Under the pieces are notes generated by a model. The model ran no database searches and was not told the origin of the DNA. It saw only the letters and a program-made list of their open reading frames with translations. From AA29 sp041481445 (GTDB lineage Bacteria; Acidobacteriota; Vicinamibacteria; Fen-336), in contig JBGPBV010000018.1 of the NCBI GenBank assembly GCA_041481445.1, positions 9,506-73,505 on the forward strand: a DNA stretch of 64,000 nucleotides. The letters run 5' to 3'. This document shows positions 60,162-64,000 of this stretch, piece by piece (within the stretch, counting starts at the first letter, position 1; the number at the start of each line of letters is the position of its first letter). The translations under genes and the position numbers were made by a program.

Positions 60162-63100
60162 CCCTGGCCGAGATCTGCGTCAAGCGCGCGGTCTTCGCGG
60201 TCATGCTGATCGCGTTCCTGGGCGTGCTCGGCATCTTCTCGTTCCGCGAGCTCGGCGTCGATCTCTTCCCGCGCGCCGACCCCGCCACCGTCAACATCAC
60301 GGTGTCCCTGCCCGGGGCCACCCCGGAGGAGATCACCACCCAGGTCGTGCTGCCCCTGGAGGAGGCCCTCTCCACCATCAGCGGGATGGACGAGGTCACC
60401 TCGCAGGTGCAGGCCGGCCGGGCCCGCATCAACTGCCAGTTCGTGCTCGAGCGGGAGATCGAGAGCGCGGCCCAGGACGTGCGCGAGAAGGTGGCGGGCG
60501 CGCTGCGCGACCTGCCCCCGAACATCCTCCCCCCCATCATCCAGAAGGCGGACCCGGACTCCGACCCCGTGATCTCGGTGGTGGTGGCGGGGGACCGCAG
60601 CCTGCGCGAGACCACGGAGATCGCGGACAAGAAGATCAAGCGCGTCCTGGAGACGGTGGACGGCGTGGGCGAGGTCAGCCTCACCGGCTCCCGCCTCCGG
60701 CAGATCCGGATCTTCGCGGACGCGGACAAGCTGGCCGCCTACGGCCTCACCATCATCGACGTCCAGCAGGCCATCCAGAAGGAGAACGTGGAGGTTCCGG
60801 GGGGCACCATCATCCGCGGGGAGGCGGAGCTGGGCGTGCGCACCCTGGGCCGGCTGGACGCGGTCGGCCAGTTCGGCGACATCATCGTGCGCAACGTGTC
60901 GGGGACGCCCATCCGGGTGAGCGACCTCGGGCGGGTGGAGGACAGCTTCGCGGAGCCGCGCACCTGGAACACGCTGGAGGGCAAGCAGGCGGTCACCCTC
61001 GACATCCGCCGCCAGTCCGGCACCAACACCGTCAAGATCATCGACACCATCAAGGGCAAGCTGGCCCAGATCGAGAAGACCCTGCCCTCCGGGATCTCGC
61101 TGCGCATCATCCGGGACCAGTCCGTCTTCATCAACGCCTCCATCGCCTCCCTCGAGGAGCACCTCTTCTTCGGCAGCGTGCTCGCCTCGCTGATCGTGTT
61201 CCTCTTCATCCGCAACGCGCGCTCGGTCGTCATCGCCTCCCTGGCCATCCCCACCTCGATCATCGCCACCTTCACCCTGCTCAAGGTCATGGACTTCACG
61301 CTGAACAACATGACCCTGCTCGCCCTCACCCTGGCCGTGGGGATCGTGATCGACGACGCCATCGTCGTGCTCGAGAACATCGTGCGCTACCTGGAGGAGA
61401 AGCACTACGAGCCGCGGGCGGCCGCCATCGAGGCCACCAAGGAGATCACGCTGGCCGTGATGGCCACCACCCTCTCCCTGGTGATCATCTTCCTGCCCAT
61501 CGCGTTCATGAACGGCTACGCCCGCCGCTACGTGAACCAGTTCGGCTGGACGATGGCCTTCTCGATCATGGTCTCGATGCTGGTGAGCTTCACCCTCACC
61601 CCCATGCTCAGCTCGCGCCTGCTCCGGCGCCCGCCCGAGGGCGCGGCCGCGGAGGGCCGCCACGCGAAGGACTGGCCGTTCTTCGCCTGGATCGATCGCC
61701 ACTACGGCCGCGTGCTGCGCTGGTCGCTGGACCATCGCCGCGCGGTCATGGCGACGGCGCTGGGCACCTTCCTCCTCACCTTCCCCCTCAACTACCTGGT
61801 CGGGCGCGACTGGATCCCCCCCGACGACCAGGGCGAGCTCAGCGCGATCCTGAACCTGCCCGAGGGCTCGTCGCTGGACGCGACCGTCCGCGTGTCCACC
61901 GAGATCGCCAAGAGGATCTCCGTCATGAAGGGGGTGGAGTTCGTCAATCCGTACGTCCACGAGGGCGCCATCACCAGCCATTCCCACATCTACGTGAAGC
62001 TGGTGGACCTGGACCAGCGCAAGTTCACGAACCTGGACGCGGCGGCGGAGGTGCGGAAGATCTGTGCCACCATCCCCAACCTGCGCTACAAGGTGATGAT
62101 CCCCTCCGCCCTGGGCGGCGGGGAGAACTTCTTCCCCATCCGGGCCCTCGTGCTCGGCCCCGATTTCGACGAGGTGGTGCGGCTGGCCAAGGAATCGGCC
62201 GCGCGCATCCGCCGCATCCCCGGGCTCACCGACGTCGACACCAGCGTCAGCGTCAACAGCCCCGAGCTGCAGGTGAAGATCGACCGGCAGCGCGCCTCCG
62301 ATCTCGGCGTGCGCGCCTCCGACGTGGGCAACGCGGTGCGCCTCATGATTTCGGGCGAGGACCAGATCTCGACCTACAAGGAGGGCGACGAGCAGTACGA
62401 CGTCACCTTGCAGCTCCTGCCCGAGCAGCAGAAGAACCCGGAGATCCTGGCCCGGCTGGCCATCCCCTCCTCCAAGGTGGGCCAGGTCCGCCTCGACAAC
62501 ATCGCGAGCATCGAGCGCGGGGTGGGGCCGGCGCGCATCGAGCGCTACAACCGCCAGTTCCAGGTGCAGATCTTCGCCAACAACGCGCCCAACTTCCCCC
62601 TCGACGCGGCGGCGCGGGCGGCCTCGGAGGAGATCCGCAAGGTCGGGCTCCCTCCCGGCTACGGGTACAAGTTCACGGGCTCGGTCAAGATCCTGGACGA
62701 GACCACGCGCAACCTCATCATCGCCTTCCTGCTCGCCTCGATCTTCATGTACATGGTCCTGGCCGCGCAGTTCGACAGCTTCCTGCACCCGTTCACGATC
62801 ATGCTCAGCCTGCCCCTGGCCATCCCGTTCGCCCTCCTCTCGCTGTGGCTCACCGGGCGCACGCTGAACCTCTGGAGCGCGCTGGGCGTGCTCCTCCTGC
62901 TCGGGATCGTCAAGAAGAACGGCATCCTGCAGGTGGACTACACGAACAAGCTGCGCGAGGAGGGGATGACGCTGCGGGAGGCCATCCTCCAGGCCAACCA
63001 CGTGCGCCTGCGCCCGATCCTCATGACCACCTTCGCGATCGTGGCCGGCCTCATTCCGACCGCGCTCGGCATCGGCGCCGGCTCCGCCCAGCGCTCGGCG

Positions 63101-63274
63101 GTCGCGGTGACGATCATCGGCGGGCAGATGCTGTGCCTGCTCCCGACCCTGCTCATCACGCCGGTGGCCTACTCGCTCCTGGCGGAGGCGGAGATCCGCG
63201 GGATCCGCTTCGGCTCCCCCTGGCTGGCCCGGGTCTGGGAGCTTGTGCGTCCGGCCGCCCTGCGCCGGGAGTAG
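60158..63274 (+). CDS. RND efflux pump, HAE1-type inner-membrane transporter
   Basis: A 1038-residue proton-driven pump with the duplicated six-helix pattern and two large periplasmic loops. The N-terminus CVKRAVFAVMLIAFLGVLGI, the fourth-helix proton relay GIVIDDAIVVLENIVR (double Asp), and ALGVLLLLGIVKKNGILQVD with GIGAGSAQRSAVAVTIIGGQ in the second half are typical of AcrB-like HAE1 proteins. It should export hydrophobic drugs or metabolites with the adaptor upstream. GTG 60158 is coupled to the adaptor stop. No TolC gene follows; the next gene is an alpha/beta hydrolase. Confidence 0.95.
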   Translation: MTLAEICVKRAVFAVMLIAFLGVLGIFSFRELGVDLFPRADPATVNITVSLPGATPEEITTQVVLPLEEALSTISGMDEVTSQVQAGRARINCQFVLEREIESAAQDVREKVAGALRDLPPNILPPIIQKADPDSDPVISVVVAGDRSLRETTEIADKKIKRVLETVDGVGEVSLTGSRLRQIRIFADADKLAAYGLTIIDVQQAIQKENVEVPGGTIIRGEAELGVRTLGRLDAVGQFGDIIVRNVSGTPIRVSDLGRVEDSFAEPRTWNTLEGKQAVTLDIRRQSGTNTVKIIDTIKGKLAQIEKTLPSGISLRIIRDQSVFINASIASLEEHLFFGSVLASLIVFLFIRNARSVVIASLAIPTSIIATFTLLKVMDFTLNNMTLLALTLAVGIVIDDAIVVLENIVRYLEEKHYEPRAAAIEATKEITLAVMATTLSLVIIFLPIAFMNGYARRYVNQFGWTMAFSIMVSMLVSFTLTPMLSSRLLRRPPEGAAAEGRHAKDWPFFAWIDRHYGRVLRWSLDHRRAVMATALGTFLLTFPLNYLVGRDWIPPDDQGELSAILNLPEGSSLDATVRVSTEIAKRISVMKGVEFVNPYVHEGAITSHSHIYVKLVDLDQRKFTNLDAAAEVRKICATIPNLRYKVMIPSALGGGENFFPIRALVLGPDFDEVVRLAKESAARIRRIPGLTDVDTSVSVNSPELQVKIDRQRASDLGVRASDVGNAVRLMISGEDQISTYKEGDEQYDVTLQLLPEQQKNPEILARLAIPSSKVGQVRLDNIASIERGVGPARIERYNRQFQVQIFANNAPNFPLDAAARAASEEIRKVGLPPGYGYKFTGSVKILDETTRNLIIAFLLASIFMYMVLAAQFDSFLHPFTIMLSLPLAIPFALLSLWLTGRTLNLWSALGVLLLLGIVKKNGILQVDYTNKLREEGMTLREAILQANHVRLRPILMTTFAIVAGLIPTALGIGAGSAQRSAVAVTIIGGQMLCLLPTLLITPVAYSLLAEAEIRGIRFGSPWLARVWELVRPAALRRE

Positions 63275-63308
63275 GATTCCGGGTCTCCCGGGGGCGAGGA
63301 GGAGAGAG

Positions 63309-64000
63309 ATGATCCGCGGCCGCCGCCGGCCTGCCGCCGTCCTGGCCGGGCTGGTCCTCGTGATCACGACGCCGGCCGTTCCCGCCGCCCGGGCCGCGGC
63401 CGACGAGGCGGACGCGCAGGCGGCCCTGTTCCGCTACGACGCGGGCGCGGACCTCAAGGTCGTGGAGGCGGGGGTCGAGAAGCAGGGCGGCGCCTCCGTC
63501 CACGACCTGCGCTTCACGCCCGTCCTCGGGCGGGATCCCGTCAAGGCCTACCTGGTCGTGCCGGACGGAAAGGGGCCGTTCGCCGCGATCCTGTGGGTGC
63601 ACTGGCTGGGCGAGCCCGCCACCACCAACCGCACGGAGTTCCTGAAGGAAGCCACGGAGCTGGCGCCCAGGGGCGTCGTCTCCCTGCTCCCGGACGCGAT
63701 GTGGTCGGCCCCCGACTGGTACGGCAACCGCGTGCCCGAGCAGGACTACGACAGCTCGATCCGCCAGGTGATCGCGCTCCGGCGCGCGATGGACCTGCTC
63801 CTGGCGCGGCCGGAGGTGGACAAGGCGCGCGTCGGCTTCGTGGGGCACGACTACGGCGGCATGTACGGGATGATGGCGGCGGGCGTGGACAATCGGGCCC
63901 GGACCTACGTCTACGTCGCGGTGGTGCCTTCGCTCCACGACTGGGCCTTCCTGGCCCGGCAGCCGGCCTCGAAGGCGGCCTACGTCCGCCAGAACGCCGA
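63309..64000 (+). CDS. Exported alpha/beta hydrolase, dienelactone-hydrolase-like (3' end missing)
   Basis: The first 230 residues of a gene cut by the window end. ATG 63309 has GAGGAGG upstream; a signal peptide runs to about AARAAA. An alpha/beta hydrolase core follows: AYLVVPDGKGPFAAILWVHW (first strands and oxyanion region) and VGFVGHDYGGMYGMMAAG, the nucleophile elbow. The elbow has Asp (G-H-D-Y-G) where esterases have Ser and dienelactone hydrolase Cys; Asp is the nucleophile in dehalogenases and epoxide hydrolases. The remaining catalytic residues lie beyond the window. Substrate unknown. Confidence 0.8.
   Translation, partial: MIRGRRRPAAVLAGLVLVITTPAVPAARAAADEADAQAALFRYDAGADLKVVEAGVEKQGGASVHDLRFTPVLGRDPVKAYLVVPDGKGPFAAILWVHWLGEPATTNRTEFLKEATELAPRGVVSLLPDAMWSAPDWYGNRVPEQDYDSSIRQVIALRRAMDLLLARPEVDKARVGFVGHDYGGMYGMMAAGVDNRARTYVYVAVVPSLHDWAFLARQPASKAAYVRQNA

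Noticed and set aside
59996..63367. Very long minus-strand frame opposite the RND genes
   Set aside because: Shadow of the adaptor and pump on the other strand; no start site or conserved motif.

Overview
The window is GC-rich (roughly 70 %) and densely coded on both strands, with no rRNA, tRNA, CRISPR array, integrase or IS transposase that I can see. Several genes point to a member of the Acidobacteriota, class uncertain: a duplicated orphan MacB/FtsX-type permease, an Oar-like TonB receptor with an N-terminal carboxypeptidase-regulatory domain, paired CRTAC1-type FG-GAP/ASPIC proteins, BNR-repeat exported proteins, and dispersed copies of one HNH-endonuclease family. Lipoproteins, MlaEFD, RND efflux and a TonB receptor indicate a diderm envelope. 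Genes cluster in short operons with 4-base ATGA/GTGA overlaps. Many promoters place the -10 box only 6-12 bases before the start codon, so leaderless or nearly leaderless mRNAs look common.

Left part (1-29.4 kb), sugar use: an SLC45-like MFS transporter end plus a secreted GH13 enzyme; an HNH gene; a D-xylose-type ABC importer (xylFGH) divergent from a ROK regulator; a minus-strand operon of GH3 glycosidase (probable beta-xylosidase), FAH-family 2-keto-3-deoxy-sugar-acid dehydratase and IlvD/Edd-family sugar-acid dehydratase, which reads as an oxidative (Weimberg/Dahms-like) xylose route; a CRTAC1-TPR-CRTAC1 operon; a secreted six-hairpin glycosidase; a TonB receptor with a LacI-type palindrome in its leader and a strong terminator; a TPR protein; and a periplasmic trehalase.

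Middle (29.4-46.5 kb), housekeeping, stress and envelope: a tartrate-dehydratase pseudogene with a large internal deletion; a CcmI-like lipoprotein; a degenerate receiver; a PerR-like Fur protein followed by rubrerythrin, a two-cluster Fe-S oxidoreductase and a DUF3501 protein (peroxide/oxygen stress operon); mlaE-mlaF-mlaD with small membrane/coiled-coil genes; SpoVR and DUF444 without PrkA; a membrane Ser/Thr kinase with a BON domain; pheA preceded by what looks like a complete phenylalanine attenuator (promoter, leader peptide with Phe codons, antiterminator, terminator); and an FKBP isomerase.

Right part (46.5-64 kb): a decayed polysaccharide deacetylase, the second HNH copy, an ADOP permease, a BlaI-BlaR1-BNR operon, a small membrane protein, an MmcQ/YjbR - PPi-phosphofructokinase - GNAT operon, an exported protein of unknown function, an RND efflux pair and the start of an exported alpha/beta hydrolase. 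The observations most worth following are the pheA attenuator, two apparent CTG start codons, the leaderless promoter pattern, two genes broken by internal deletions, and the inverted HNH paralogues.
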